A stretch of DNA of 64,000 bases from Megamerina dolium (GCA_963854835.1 OY978525.1:65401407-65465406), one strand, 5' to 3'. Positions 1 to 11,177 are shown, counted from the first letter of the stretch. The notes: generated by a model not told the origin, from the sequence alone. Made by a program: numbers and translations.

Positions 1-890
1 TGTAACACGCGTATTCGTGTTACAAATTCAATCGTATAAATATTTTAGAATAGAAAAAAATAATAAAAATAAAATTTATAGAAAATAGTAAAGAAAAATA
101 ATAATAATTTAAAAAAAAATACAATAAAATAAAGGTCTATGTCGCGAACCAGTACACGTAGGCAAGGTCGGGTGGTGGGAAGAACACACAGAACACTTGT
201 ACCAAAGTACATTACATCTTCGATGTGGTCAATTAAATTTGTATGTTTGCTTGTGCTGTCCTTTAATTCAATTAATGTAAATTAATTGAATTAATGTAAA
301 ACCATAGGCAAATAAAGGCAAACACATGGAGCCAATATGAGAATTCTTGCATGGTTTAGCATGCGGCTATTAGATAAAGATCATGCTGAACCAACAAGAA
401 TCGAGAAAAGAGGCTTCCGTACATGATCGTACAAGTGACATATATATATGTGCTTGCCCAGTTAGAATCACTATTGAAGTTCTTTCTTCAGTTTCAAGAA
501 TATTCCAACAACGACCCGTTGAATGATTTATAACCAACGAGTGCTCTTTTGAAGCAGAGCAACCAGCTAGAGCGTTGGTTCCTCCTTCATGCCATTCCTC
601 GTCTCCCTCGCCCTCTTGTGTACCCTGGCTGGCTGAGTGTTACCCCAGCTGGAATACAAAGGCATGAGTACGCACTGAGTTATATACACTTAATGTAAAA
701 GGTGTAACAATACGCTATTTAAAAAAATTATATATATAAAATAGCCTTGATAACCCCCAAAAAAGTTTAAAATAATTACAAGCAAGTAATTTGCTAAGCC
801 TTTATTGTAGCAACTTTATACTGTAGGTGTAAAAATTGCGAATGTGAAATAAAGGGTGTAATAACAGACACAATCATCAAAAAATCAATT
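1..890. other. AT-rich non-coding stretch of unit 1
   Basis: No convincing gene. The first 23 bases are most of an inverted repeat (arms TTGTAACACG/CGTGTTACAA, loop CGTATT) seen complete at 10191-10216. A 12-bp direct repeat AATTAATGTAAA occurs at 270-281 and 289-300. Runs of A/T dominate 40-130 and 710-760. The same sequence recurs at ~10216-11083 and ~20410-21277 in units 2 and 3. Confidence 0.6.
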
Positions 891-984
891 ATCAATTTTA
901 TACTTTATTTCCCAAATTGAACTATAAATATATTATATAAATACCAATATCGATTTTTTAAGAGCCTTCGGATTTGATTTAAAA

Positions 985-1123
985 AAAAAAATAATAAATA
1001 AAATTCAATAATCTGCAAGCGTTGTTTGTTTGTAAGTCGATTCATGGTTAAATTATAGACCAAACTGAAGATGTTTGACAGTACATGATACACGAGAATA
1101 GTGTTGCCAAAAAACTCACCCTG
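985..1123 (-). pseudogene. Mariner/Tc1-like transposase N-terminal stub
   Basis: Reading the minus strand, a start at 1045 gives MNRLTNKQRLQIIEFY, which resembles the N-terminal helix-turn-helix start of mariner-like transposases; the better copies at 42.8 and 45.1 kb start MDRLTIAQRIKIV. The frame then decays into low-complexity residues. Upstream, the minus strand reads TATACAGGGTGAG, ending at 1123 with flanking TA, which fits a terminal inverted repeat at a TA target. No second terminal repeat was found. It is a truncated, inactive end of an element of a different subfamily from the 42-46 kb copies. Confidence 0.5.
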
Positions 1124-1248
1124 TATAAGCACCATCGTTTATTACACAGAGACACATCGCAGTAGCAGTATCAAAGTATGTAAAGCTAGGGAAAGGATTT
1201 TCACTAACTTTACTAACCAGAGCTTGGGGTGTAACGTACACTGTAATA

Positions 1249-2519
1249 ATAATATAATATAAATCCTATAGTTCCAAGGAGGAATAAAGGGCCACAACAA
1301 ATTTTCTCCATTCAGATCTGTCTTGTGTCAGTCGCTTAACTTCGCTCCAGCCAAGGTGCACAGCGCGGGTTTCCGGCTCCAGCAGTCTTTTCCAAGTATT
1401 CGCCGGCCTTCCTCGTCTTCGGGTGCCTTGTGGGTTCCAATCGATGGCGTTTCTTGTTAGGTTTTCGTCATAGGTCAGCATTTGATATGGTGCTAGGCCA
1501 GACAATTTTCAGAATCTTGCGTAAAAAGCGGTTTATAGAGACTTGCAGTGCATTTAAATCCGGCGCCAATGTGTTCCACGTCTCGCAACCATGCAGCAAA
1601 GATGGTCTAACATTGGAGGTAAATATTTTCAATTTTGTGCGCCGCGAGATGTATGATGCATTCCAGATTGGACGTAGAGTGCCGATTGCTATCATTGCTT
1701 TTTTGATGCGATTTTGGATGTCTTCGCTCGAACCATCCGACGTCGAGATGATGCTACCAAGATAGTAAAAAGAATGTACCTCCTTCAGCTGGATACCATC
1801 AATCGCGAATGCACGCGTATTTTGGATGTTTATACGCAATGCTTTGATTTTTGGAATGTTGAATGCCAAGCCGACTTTAGCGACGGCATCTTGTACAAGT
1901 TGCAATTTTGTCTCCATATCCGAGTAGGTGTGAGATAGCAGGCAAATGTCATGCGCATAATCGAGGTCAGAGAAACGACCCCGCAGGCCCCAGGTAATCC
2001 CACTTTCAGGTCTTGTGGCATTCTTCGTAATAGTATCCAATACGATATTGAAAAGCAGTGGTGATAATACACACCCCTGTCGTACGCCTGCGAGTATCTT
2101 TTTTCTGTCGCCTAAAAGTTGTTCGTGCATTACCCGGCAACCTGCTTCGGTGTAGAGTGCCTCGACGAGTTTGATCATTTTGCATGGGACTCCTTTGCAT
2201 TCAAGAACGTTACGGATAGAACCGTGGTGTATAGTGTCAAACGCCTTTTGAAAGTCAATAAACACAAGGTAAAGTGGGGACCTCCATTCAACTGATTGTT
2301 TGACAATGACTCGGAGACGGTTTATGTGGTCAATGCAAGAACAATTTGGCCTGAAGGCAGCCTGTTCCTGTCTGAGCTCGGGTTGAAGCGCGGATGAGAG
2401 CCTTTTGTTTATGATCTGCGCGATTACCTTATTGATCATACTCAACAGTGTGGTGCCTCTCCAGTTCTTACACTTTGAGAGGTTTCCTTTCTTTGGGATT
2501 TTTATGATTACCTCTTCTT
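1249..2519 (-). mobile_element. 5'-truncated RTE-like LINE with 15-bp target duplication
   Basis: This minus-strand LINE insertion is flanked by a perfect 15-bp direct repeat, ACGTACACTGTAATA, at 1234-1248 and 2520-2534, a typical target-site duplication. Its 3' end (low coordinate) carries a short ATT/TATAT tail rather than poly(A). The element begins inside the reverse transcriptase domain, so it is a 5'-truncated copy. It is distinct from the RTE family at 2740, 5565, 40212 and 56545: its C-terminus has a different GTRRRGRPANTWKR motif. The clade assignment to RTE-like is tentative. Confidence 0.8.
1266..2518 (-). pseudogene. Reverse transcriptase (RTE-like LINE), broken
   Basis: The minus-strand reading is open from the element's truncated 5' edge (2518) to a stop at 1468. 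It continues in a second frame (1505 to 1266) after what looks like a small deletion. Reverse transcriptase blocks are visible: a palm motif around VFIDFQKAFDTIHH, GVRQGCVLSPLLFN, and the catalytic box read as LDYAHDICLLS. In the family that box is x-A-D-D; here the first aspartate is histidine, so the enzyme should be dead. The C-terminus has the arginine-rich RGRP motif and the tail EVKRLTQDRSEWRK. The same broken reading is present in all three array units. Confidence 0.8.
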
Positions 2520-2580
2520 ACGTACACTGTAATACCTGAAAAATACTGTACTCCTTATTGCGGCTGTCTCTTATTATAAA

Positions 2581-2607
2581 AAGAGGGAGAGAAAGAGAGA
2601 GAGAGAG
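2581..2607. repeat. GA-rich microsatellite
   Basis: A short run of GA dinucleotides with interruptions (GAGGGAGAGAAAGAGAGAG...). It recurs in units 2 and 3 at about 12774 and 22968. Confidence 0.8.
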
Positions 2608-2739
2608 TACTGAGTATTAGTATGCATTAAGACTCAGCTAATATAAGGAGAAGAGCACTTACGAATTAAAAGATCAGAGTATTAGTATCTATGGTTTTTA
2701 CTACTCACACTCTGACATTAGTGTGGGAATGACAAACAC

Positions 2740-3966
2740 TTACTTACTTACTTATGTGGCCATAATAACCGAATATCGATTTATGCCGAAAAGAACATGC
2801 TTCGTCAGCCATCTCTGTTCTTTGCTAGCTGGCGCCAGTTAGAAATTCCAAGCGCCGTCAGCTCCTCCAGTACTTGGTCTTTCCACCGGAGGTTAGGTCG
2901 TCCTCTTCTGCGTCGTCCTCCAGCGGGCTCCGAATATAACACCTTCTTAGCTGGAGCTTGTTCTTCCATTCGCTCGACATGACCTAGCCAGCGCAGCCGC
3001 TGGATTTTGATGCGCTTTACTATATCAATATTGGCATACAGCTCGTACAGCTCATGGTTGTACCTTATTCGGTACTCGCCACCAACGCAAATAGGTCCAA
3101 AGATCTTGCGTATGACTTTTCTCTCGAAAACTCCAAGCATTCGCTCATCTGAGGTGGAAATTGTCCAGGATTCAGCGCCATATGTTAGGACAGGCATGAT
3201 GAGAGACTTGTAGAGTGTACTTTTCGTTCTTCGAGAGAGGGCTCGACTTCTCAATCGCTTACTTAGCCCAAAGTAACACCTGTTAGCAAGAGTTTTCCTA
3301 CGCATTATCTCCAGGCTGACGTCATTACAGTTGTTGATGCTGGTTCCAAGTTAGACAAATTCCCTTACTACTTCAAAAGCGTAGTTATCAACAGTGACGT
3401 GCTCCAATTAGGTTGTAAGCATAGGCTTCAATCTTTCACAGAGTACGCTCGATTTCATAAGCTCAGAGCAGTCTATACATCTGTATAGATTCCCATTTTT
3501 GTCATGACAGGAAGAGGCTTCGGGATTTAAACCTCCCCTCAGGCGCTTAATCATCTCCAAGAATTTTCGAGATTAATTTCTGTCTCTACGCATTTCTATC
3601 TTGTTCTCTCTTTTTAACCTGGAACACCGTATCTCAGAACCACTCATATCTCTGCATCGCTCCTCAACAGCTCCGGTAGCATATAAGGGTTTTTTCTAGG
3701 CGGAGTCTTTCTCTACGTTTATGATGAGAAATGGCGGACCATGTCGCTCATCCTTCAGAGGCTGGTAGAAGCTGATTACCTCCTCGGCAGCAGTAGTTTT
3801 CGGGTGGGATATATGTGTCTAGAATAGTTTACACCTTAGCTTCATCCAAGCCAATGTTGGCAGCATGGATGTATTTCACGTTCGTCCCACTGATAGCATG
3901 CCTTCTGTCGATCACCACATGGTCGATTTGGTTTTTCGTTCGCTGATGTGGAGACAGCCACGTCGC
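2740..3966 (-). mobile_element. RTE-a: inverted RTE LINE copy with internal deletions
   Basis: A minus-strand RTE copy. Its 3' end at 2740 is the repeat ACTT (TAAG on the element strand) directly after GTGGCCATAA, the same end as RTE-b (28246) and RTE-d (59930). From there it matches the family through the C-terminal domain and the end of reverse transcriptase (to ~3430), then skips to the connecting segment (~3480-3830), then to the endonuclease end (~3832-3966). Internal segments are therefore deleted, and the element is 5' truncated at about 3966, where similarity to RTE-d (57590) stops. Confidence 0.85.
2805..3305 (-). pseudogene. RTE LINE C-terminal ORF fragment
   Basis: An open minus-strand stretch of 166 residues covers the end of the reverse transcriptase (thumb; LIMPVLTYGAESWTIS) and the C-terminal domain with RLRWLGHVERM and GRRRRGRPNLRWKDQVLE, both hallmarks of RTE-clade elements. 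It lacks the catalytic palm, so it has no enzyme activity by itself. Near-identical peptides are encoded by RTE-b in unit 3 and by RTE-d. Confidence 0.8.
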
Positions 3967-3988
3967 GAATTATATCAGCCTTATTCGA

Positions 3989-4090
3989 GGTGTTGAGTGA
4001 TAGCTATAGTAGGTATGTGTATAGCGTGTGCGTATGCATATGGTCACACCTAATGATGATGCTTAGTTCTAGCGACAGCCACTGCTATTG
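3989..4090. repeat. Unclassified repeat X, copy 1
   Basis: About 100 bp starting GGTGTTGAGTGATAGCTATA and containing TATGCATATGGT and GATGCTTAG. A related sequence is at 30146-30250 and a weaker trace at ~59985-60030. No coding potential. It immediately abuts the truncated 5' end of RTE-a. Confidence 0.6.
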
Positions 4091-4104
4091 AAGAATTCGT
4101 GAAT

Positions 4105-5564
4105 GCAATAAACTTTAAAGACTGGCGTGTCTATCTCTAACCGCGGCTGTGAAATCATGTCCAACGGCTGCACTAGAGGCTATAGTAGGTCTCCTACCGC
4201 TAAACATTCATATTCAAAAATCAGCAGCAATCAGTGCCATTCTCATGAACTTCTTTCACAGTTCAACTTCGAGTTCAAGTGGACACAAAACAATTATGAA
4301 AAATATACCAAATATTGAATATGTTCTAGCTCTGAATCTATGCCTCAAGAACTATGTTATCGCAGGTGATTCTGGAATGGACTGGAATTGAAAACAAATA
4401 ACAATTTAATACCCTCAGAACAGAATACGCGGCAGCACAGACCCAAACGAAAGGGGTGAGTTGCTTTTTAACTTTATTGTAAATAATAGACTATTGCTTT
4501 GTCAACGAGGCAATTAACCCATATTTATAACCCATAATCGTCAAGAGGTGCTTGACATAACCTTAGTCTCTGACTCTGTTTTTGATAGGATGGTTCAGTG
4601 GAAGGTGCTTGAGAAGCACTCTTATTTTGACCATCAGTATATCCAAATTACTTCTAAAGGAAATATATAGTAAACCCCCAAAATCATAAATATAGCAAAA
4701 ACCAATTGACAGGGATACCGTCATACACTCCAGCCAACCCTACCATTAGACAAACCCTTCACCCCATAACGGCGACACGCTCGATAGCCTCGGTGGAAAT
4801 TTACTAAATTATGTAATCAAGGGTTAAATAAAGCCTGCCCTAAATCAGAAATGAGAAGGAAGAAGAAACCACCCTGGTGGTCTAAGAAACTCAACAAACT
4901 GCGATTAGAATGCAGAAAGCAATTCAACATTGCAAATTCGCTCCAAAAGGTTCGCGACAAACAAAAATGTTGTAAGAAAAAATTGAGGAAGCAACAAGAG
5001 CCTCTTGGACGGCATTCTGTGGGGATCTTGAGAGTACTACAGAAACTAAATCATATACTCTCAAAGACCACCCAATCAATCTAACAAGAGCTGGACAATA
5101 TCAAGCGAGGAATCTTTTAAACTACTTTTAGACATACACTTTCATAAATAAATGTAGTGCCATAACGTTAACTGAAAACGACTGCAGATCGGAAACCGAC
5201 TCAGATTTCTTAAGCGGTATTACTAAAACCAATATAGAATGGGAGCTCAGAACGTTCAAACCATTCAAAACAACAGGACCTGGCAAGATATACCCAGGGC
5301 AACTTCAATAGTACGTAGATTACATCATGACCTGGCTTATAACCATTTTTAGGAGTGCTGTGCACCTTAATTATATACCCACCTATGGAAGGAAGTATAA
5401 GTAGTATTTATAACAAAAGCAGGCAAAATGTCAAATGTTAGTATAACTATCAGTCTTTCATAATTCCTATTGAAAACGCTAGAACGTCTAGTGAACTATA
5501 TTAGGACCACCACAGCAACTCGCGAACCCTCAGATTTCTTACAGTAAAGGTAAGTCTAAAGAAA
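4105..5564 (+). mobile_element. I/LOA-type LINE relic, left part
   Basis: Fragmented coding traces of an I-superfamily LINE. At 4150-4230 a peptide with CPTAALEAIVGLLPLNIHIQ matches the linker between reverse transcriptase and RNase H. At ~4550-4670 the end of an endonuclease reads ...VSDSVFDRMVQWKVLEKHS. At 4857-5080 the segment PPWWSKKLNKLRLECRK opens the reverse transcriptase region, and WELRTFKPFKTTGPGKIYP lies at ~5237-5300. It stops where RTE-b is inserted (5565). The order (linker before endonuclease) suggests two overlapping or head-to-tail fragments. The right part of the reverse transcriptase and the RNase H continue only in unit 3, at 28258. Confidence 0.7.
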
Positions 5565-7566
5565 TTTTTGGTCAGCAAGAGACTACGACATCTTGTCTCA
5601 CAGTTCACGCCTGTGAACGAACGGCTGGCCACAATCCGCATCAAGGCAAAATTTTTCAACATCAGCCTTATATGTGCCCACGCTCCGACGGATGAGAAGG
5701 ACAATGTGACCAAGGAGAGCTTCTTTCAGCGCCTCGAAGAAGCTTATGACCGCTGCCCCCGCCACTATATCAAAATCGTGCATGGCGACTTTAATGCCAG
5801 GGTGGGCAAGGAAGAACAGAACACTCCCCCACTTGATGATACATGCGCACGGTGGACACATATATCCTACTCCATGACTACTACTGCCGAGGAGGTAATC
5901 GTTTACTACCGGCCTCTGAGGAATGAGTGGTATGATCAGGAGTGTCGCGACGCTACCGCAGAGAAAGACGCCGCCTACAGAAAAACCCTGCGAGCAGGCA
6001 TAACGCGAGCTGTTAAGGAGCTGTACAGAGAGAAAAGGAGTGCAGAGACGTGTTTTCAGGCGCAAGAAAAGAGAACAAGAAAGACGCGAGTCTGAGGAGA
6101 TAGAGATGTGTACCGACAAGAATGAGACTAGAAAATTCTTCGAAAATATCAAGCGCCTGAGTGGAGGTTTGAATCCCGGAGCCTCTTCTTGTCATGATGG
6201 AAATGGGAATCTGGTTACAGATGTCCAGAGTGTACTGAGCCTATGGAGGGAACACTTCTCCACGTTACTGAATGGCGATGCTACGAACAATTCCGCTAGT
6301 GGAGGAGATTGCCCGATAACCCCAATTACAGATGATGGTGTTGATGTTCCACCACCCGACTAGGACGAGGTTGAAACGGCCATTTTAAGGCTGAAGAACA
6401 ACAAAGCTGCAGGTGCTGATGGCCTGCCTGCCGAGTTGTTTAAGGACGGAGGCGATGAGCTGCTCACCCGCATGCACCAGCCCATAAGCAGAATATGGTC
6501 GGATGAAAGCATGCCTGATGATTGGAGGCTCAGTGTTCTCTGTCCTGTACATAAAAAAGGAGACCCCACAATTTGCGCCAACTACCGTGGAATAAGTCTC
6601 CTGAGTATCGCATACAAGGTTCTATCGAGCGTACTGTGTGAAAGGTTGAAGCCTATGCTCAGCAACCTGATTGGACCGTATCAGTGTTTGTTCAGACCTG
6701 GTAAATCCACCATCGACCAGATTTTCACACTGCGCCAAATCCTGGAGAAGACCCAAGAAAAACAGATCGACACACACCACCTATTTGTTGATTATAAAGC
6801 CGCTTTCGATAGTCCGGTAGGGGACTACTTCTACACAACAATGTCTGAGTTCAGTATACTGCAAAGCTCATTCGTCTTTGCTGATTGACACTGTGTAACT
6901 CTTGTTGTCAGTAAAAATTAGTAAGGACCTCTTCTCGCCTTTCAATACCGAACTGGGTTTTAGACATGGAAGAATTAATGCAAGCAATTATGCACTATCT
7001 TCAACAAAAGTGTCATGCTGTTAGCGTATGCGGACGATATTGACATAATCGGCATGAACACGCGAACAATCAGTGCAGCATTCTCAGAGTTGGAAAGAGA
7101 GTCGCGTCGTATTAGACTTACGGCAAGACAAAGTATCTAGTGTCAACAAACAAGAGTCTTGGCGTCTGTCGACAACTACGCCTTTAAAGTAGTAAGGGAT
7201 TTTGTCTATCTTGGAATCAAAACAAGTGCTACTTTGGGCTAAGTATGTAATTGAGAAGTCGAGCCCTCTCTCGCAGACCGAAAACTACACTCTACAAGTC
7301 TCTCATCATGCCTGTCCTTACTTATGGCGCTGAATCCTGGACAATTTCCACCTCGGAATGGAAGAACACGCTCCAGCTAAGAAGGTGTTATATAGGGAAC
7401 CCGCTGCAGGACGACGCAGAAGAGGAAGACCTAACCTCCGGTGGAAAGACCAAGTACTGGAGAACCTGTCAGCGCTTGGAATTTCTAACTGGCGCCAGCC
7501 AGCGAAGAACATAGATGGCTGGCGAAGCATGTTATATTCGATTGTTATGGCCACATAAGTAAGTAA
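5565..7566 (+). mobile_element. RTE-b copy in unit 1 (hybrid RTE)
   Basis: A plus-strand RTE LINE that starts inside the endonuclease (after VSKRLRHLVSQFTP) and ends ...GGCCACATAAGTAAGTAA. Relative to RTE-d (57198-59937), about 400 bp of the endonuclease is deleted near 5818. An in-frame stop sits at 6361 (PPPD then TAG), before the reverse transcriptase. Up to 6809 it is identical to unit 3. Beyond that it belongs to a different, much more deleted subfamily resembling RTE-c (40212). The YADD catalytic box is present (~7025) but in a broken context. The flank after the 3' end is not the I-type LINE, unlike in unit 3. Confidence 0.85.
5568..6888 (+). pseudogene. RTE LINE endonuclease/RT ORF fragments (unit 1)
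   Basis: Three plus-strand open segments make up the remains of the RTE polyprotein. Segment 5568-6095 has endonuclease motifs (CAHAPTDEKD, HGDFNARVGKE) and then jumps past the deleted endonuclease end. Segment 6040-6363 is the lysine/arginine-rich connector. Segment 6436-6888 holds the N-terminal reverse transcriptase (CPVHKKGDPTICANYRGISL, FVDYKAAFDS). Frameshifts lie at ~6050 and in the region after 6888. Long minus-strand readings over the same bases are shadows. Confidence 0.8.
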
Positions 7567-7567
7567 A

Positions 7568-7762
7568 ATTGATGGAAGTATTTGGACTGAAGATGCTTTT
7601 CACAATTTCTAGACTCTTATAGAATTCAAAAGGTTTCGGGAGTATGCTCGTACAATTGTTGCCCTGGATCAAGAAAATGTAGCAAGTAGCGTGCATTTAA
7701 CACCTGGGATTTTCATACGCATGGAAACTACTCCAGTTCATAGTTTCATTGACGTTTCGTAG
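7568..7762 (+). pseudogene. Unidentified coding-like relic
   Basis: Directly after the RTE-b 3' end a single frame reads 65 codons with only one internal stop (TAG at 7610-7612), including EFKRFREYARTIVALDQE and TPGIFIRMETTP. The amino-acid composition looks protein-like. I do not recognise the family. It may be a piece of a transposon or of an endogenised virus-like gene, but nothing in the sequence decides this. Present in units 1 and 2 only. Confidence 0.35.
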
Positions 7763-8149
7763 AAATCAATCAATTAGTTTGTTCAGTTAGGATTGACTGA
7801 GCAAATGAGAGAGGGGTGCGTATGATGGCCAGATTCGAAGTATTTGACGTAACAATGCTACTCAATGTTTTCGTGGCTCTAGTCAGTATGACTAGGCCAC
7901 ATAGTCGGATTAAAATTTAAGCAACAATAATTTTGGGGGCCATGTATTGGGCTAGATTGGATTCATTGGCAAGCTATCTGTCAGCGTACGGTGCTTCTTA
8001 GGAAAGTGGTGATCGGTAATCATACTATCTGCCTTATCGTTGCTTGAAGTATAGACCGAGTTTTTATTATCTCTGAAGGACATTACCACTTGGCTGCCCA
8101 TTTTAACGATGGAATCCTTCTACTGCAATGCGCTGGTTGAAGTGGTCAA
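7763..8149. other. No recognisable feature
   Basis: About 390 bp with no clear coding relic. It may contain further decayed BEL/Pao polyprotein downstream of the protease on the minus strand, but stops are too frequent to support this. Confidence 0.4.
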
Positions 8150-9104
8150 ATACAATGTTTTGATCCATCAAGGATCCCAGAATGTCCTTGCGAATTCCTT
8201 TCATTATTATTGATGTGTATATATTTCCTCCCAAAACTAAATCCACAGGAGCGCACTGGTGTAAATTCTCATCGCTATTCAAAGAAATGACACATTGAAT
8301 ACTCTGTGTAATTGCTAAACCTCCTAATTGTGATAGAACAACGGGAATATCACATAATTTTAAGTTAGTTTGTAAGATTTGAATACTTACTGTGAGTTTC
8401 TACGAATGCTAGAAAGATTCAACAAATTCCTAGTATATAAAAAGAAAAATACGTTGATTGTTCGTTGCAAGCGTTTGTTGTTCACACCAGTTTCGTGAAC
8501 AACTGGCTGCAAATTAAAAAGAGCCTTCAACTGAATATTCAAGAGAATTCGTTTGTTTTCATATCTTTCGTTAAGGTTAAGCCACGTAATGAGGAAGCCA
8601 CAATTAGTCAACGGAATTGACTTAATGATATTGTGAGCTTCACCTCGAGTCTTTTAAAGTAGGTGGTATAACTTCTCGAGGGGTGATAGCCGGGCATTGT
8701 TCCGACTTCGACCCATAGTATCCCGAAAAACATGCGGTATCACATGGTGGAAGTTGAATTGCGGAAAGATCATAATGTGCTGGCGCAGCAACGGGAAACG
8801 ACATGATAACCGTTAAATCGTGAAGGTGCGTGTTGATATTGGCTAGACAGCCAACATAAGATTCATACATACATACGAACATACTTAGCTTTAATTTGAT
8901 CTATGTTAGCGGCTTCGACTTCCTGAGGAATATTGTATTGATATGTCTATTTGAAATCACTCCACACCGCTTGGAATTCCTTCTGTTGAACTTTGAAAGC
9001 ATATGTACTGTGAGTGTCCGTGTTTATCAACTGGAAATAGATTTCGGTTTCGTTTATTTCATCAGCAGCAGCGTTAAAACGTTTAATATCCGCCATGATA
9101 ATGG
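8150..9104 (-). pseudogene. BEL/Pao gag-protease relic
   Basis: Read on the minus strand from a start near 9104 (MADIKRFNAAADEINETE), the sequence follows the gag of BEL/Pao LTR retrotransposons. The N-terminal helical segment is followed by IDQIKAKYVRMYESYVG (~8870-8920), the conserved LPPC..ACFSGYY block of the DUF1759 region (~8720-8760), and GEAHNIIKSIPL with NLNERYENKRILLNIQLKAL (~8500-8640). Further downstream (8150-8370) a retroviral-type protease end appears with APVDLVLGGNIYTSII. Frameshifts separate the pieces. Reverse transcriptase and integrase are missing, so only the 5' part of the element survives. Lengths and start are approximate. Confidence 0.75.
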
Positions 9105-9231
9105 TAAATCCCAAAAAATATATATCGCAATGCAGCCAACAATGGATGAAAAATATAAAATTGGCATAATCCGTAGAATTACGGTAACAGAAAAGAAGAA
9201 ATAGAAGAATTGGAATCGACTTGCTGATCAT

Positions 9232-10215
9232 ATATCGGCTGCTAGATTTTTTTCAGTGGCGTAGTCTTTATTTAAGTTAAGGCTATAGAAGATTGACAGG
9301 ATGCCCGCATATTAAAACATATGGAAATTGATCATTTCAGATTAAAACAATTACGATAGTAGTAAACACTGTATCATTTTGTCCCAACTCGAAAGAGTTC
9401 AGGGACGCAATAATATTATTTTATTTTATAAGCTTAGAGATTTCTCGAGTGTGTTGAGACAATGAAATTGTACAAACACAATACAAGAGGTGTGTATGTG
9501 TGTGCAGTCAAATATTGCAATTATTGGCGCTCACAATTATGAGAATAATTATTGTAAATATTGAAAGTGAGAGGCAGCGAATTGAGAGACTTACGAATGA
9601 GGAACAAATACCAGAAAAAAAAAATGTAACCATAGAGAATACCGCCAAAGATATTATAAATATTACTGTGTGTTTGTATGTATACAATCAATATTACAAT
9701 TGTTGGAGTTAGAAAGCAGAGACCGAGTAATAAGGTGTGATATTGGTGTTGTTTATATAGATAAGCAAAACACAAAAAAATAAAAAAGATAATATATTGT
9801 TATACCTAGACAGATGCAACTAAGCATGGGCGATAAATTATATAAAAAAATTATATTGATTTACTTATTTTTGCCTACCGATGGTTAAGCAAACCAAAGT
9901 AAATGTAATAAAATATAATGCACGAATATGCAATATTGATTAAAGGTTTTTATCGTTGGTTTGCTATGACGAAAAACAGTTGACTACCACATTTATACGT
10001 AATATCATATGCCGGTCGATTTTGATAATATAATTGTTGTAGGTCAATGTGGCAATATATATGCGTTGTTGTTTATATATGTAGATACTCAAAACAAAAA
10101 GAAAGAGGGAAGAAGATAGATATAGTTGTATTATGTGTACCTGGCAGCTATAAGTAAATTGAGCAATACCAAGTTCGGGTATTAAATATATTGTAACACG
10201 CGTATTCGTGTTACA
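9232..10215 (-). mobile_element. Candidate BEL/Pao 5' LTR and leader
   Basis: AT-rich non-coding sequence upstream (minus sense) of the BEL/Pao gag. Its outer edge reads TGTAACACGAATACGCG on the minus strand, an LTR-like TG start with an internal inverted repeat. A hairpin GTCCCAACTC-GAAA-GAGTTCAGGGAC lies at 9380-9405. I could not find a convincing primer-binding site or the inner LTR border, so the extent is a guess from context. Confidence 0.35.
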
Positions 10216-10216
10216 A
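10191..10216. repeat. Inverted repeat at the unit 1/unit 2 junction
   Basis: Arms TTGTAACACG and CGTGTTACAA are perfectly complementary around a 6-base loop CGTATT. The same 26 bp occurs at 20385-20410, and all but one base of it at 1-25. It probably marks the outer end of the BEL/Pao LTR-like segment, not the true boundary of the array unit. Confidence 0.8.
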
Positions 10217-11177
10217 ATTCAATCGTATAAATATTTTAGAATAGAAAAAAATAATAAAAATAAAATTTATAGAAAATAGTAAAGAAAAATAATAATAATT
10301 TAAAAAAAAAAATACAATAAAATAAAGGTCTATGTCGCGAACCAGTACACGTAGGCAAGGTCGGGTGGTGGGAAGAACACACAGAACACTTGTACCAAAG
10401 TACATTACATCTTCGATGTGGTCAATTAAATTTGTATGTTTGCTTGTGCTGTCCTTTAATTCAATTAATGTAAATTAATTGAATTAATGTAAAACCATAG
10501 GCAAATAAAGGCAAACACATGGAGCCAATATGAGAATTCTTGCATGGTTTAGCATGCGGCTATTAGATAAAGATCATGCTGAACCAACAAGAATCGAGAA
10601 AAGAGGCTTCCGTACATGATCGTACAAGTGACATATATATATGTGCTTGCCCAGTTAGAATCACTATTGAAGTTCTTTCTTCAGTTTCAAGAATATTCCA
10701 ACAACGACCCGTTGAATGATTTATAACCAACGAGTGCTCTTTTGAAGCAGAGCAACCAGCTAGAGCGTTGGTTCCTCCTTCATGCCATTCCTCGTCTCCC
10801 TCGCCCTCTTGTGTACCCTGGCTGGCTGAGTGTTACCCCAGCTGGAATACAAAGGCATGAGTACGCACTGAGTTATATACACTTAATGTAAAAGGTGTAA
10901 CAATACGCTATTTAAAAAAATTATATATATAAAATAGCCTTGATAACCCCCAAAAAAGTTTAAAATAATTACAAGCAAGTAATTTGCTAAGCCTTTATTG
11001 TAGCAACTTTATACTGTAGGTGTAAAAATTGCGAATGTGAAATAAAGGGTGTAATAACAGACACAATCATCAAAAAATCAATTATCAATTTTATACTTTA
11101 TTTCCCAAATTGAACTATAAATATATTATATAAATACCAATATCGATTTTTTAAGAGCCTTCGGATTTGATTTAAAA

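Larger units (their letters stand above)
1..10191. repeat. Tandem repeat unit 1 (~10.19 kb)
   Basis: First complete copy of a head-to-tail ~10.19 kb unit. The sequence starting at base 1 begins again at 10192 and 20386 and stays co-linear. Compared with unit 2 I see only a homopolymer change (9 versus 11 A near 111), another near 9615 (10 versus 11 A) and a single base change (T at 3360, G at 13553). The unit is a mosaic of transposon relics and has no recognisable host gene. The starting point is arbitrary because the window opens inside the array. An assembly duplication cannot be excluded from the sequence alone. Confidence 0.97.

Noticed and set aside
1430..1765. 111-codon plus-strand ORF in each unit
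   Set aside because: Lies opposite the RTE-like reverse transcriptase and has no features of its own.
5598..6152. 184-codon minus-strand reading over RTE-b (also in units 2 and 3)
   Set aside because: It is the complement of the RTE endonuclease/connector coding strand, which has clear family motifs. The minus reading is a shadow.
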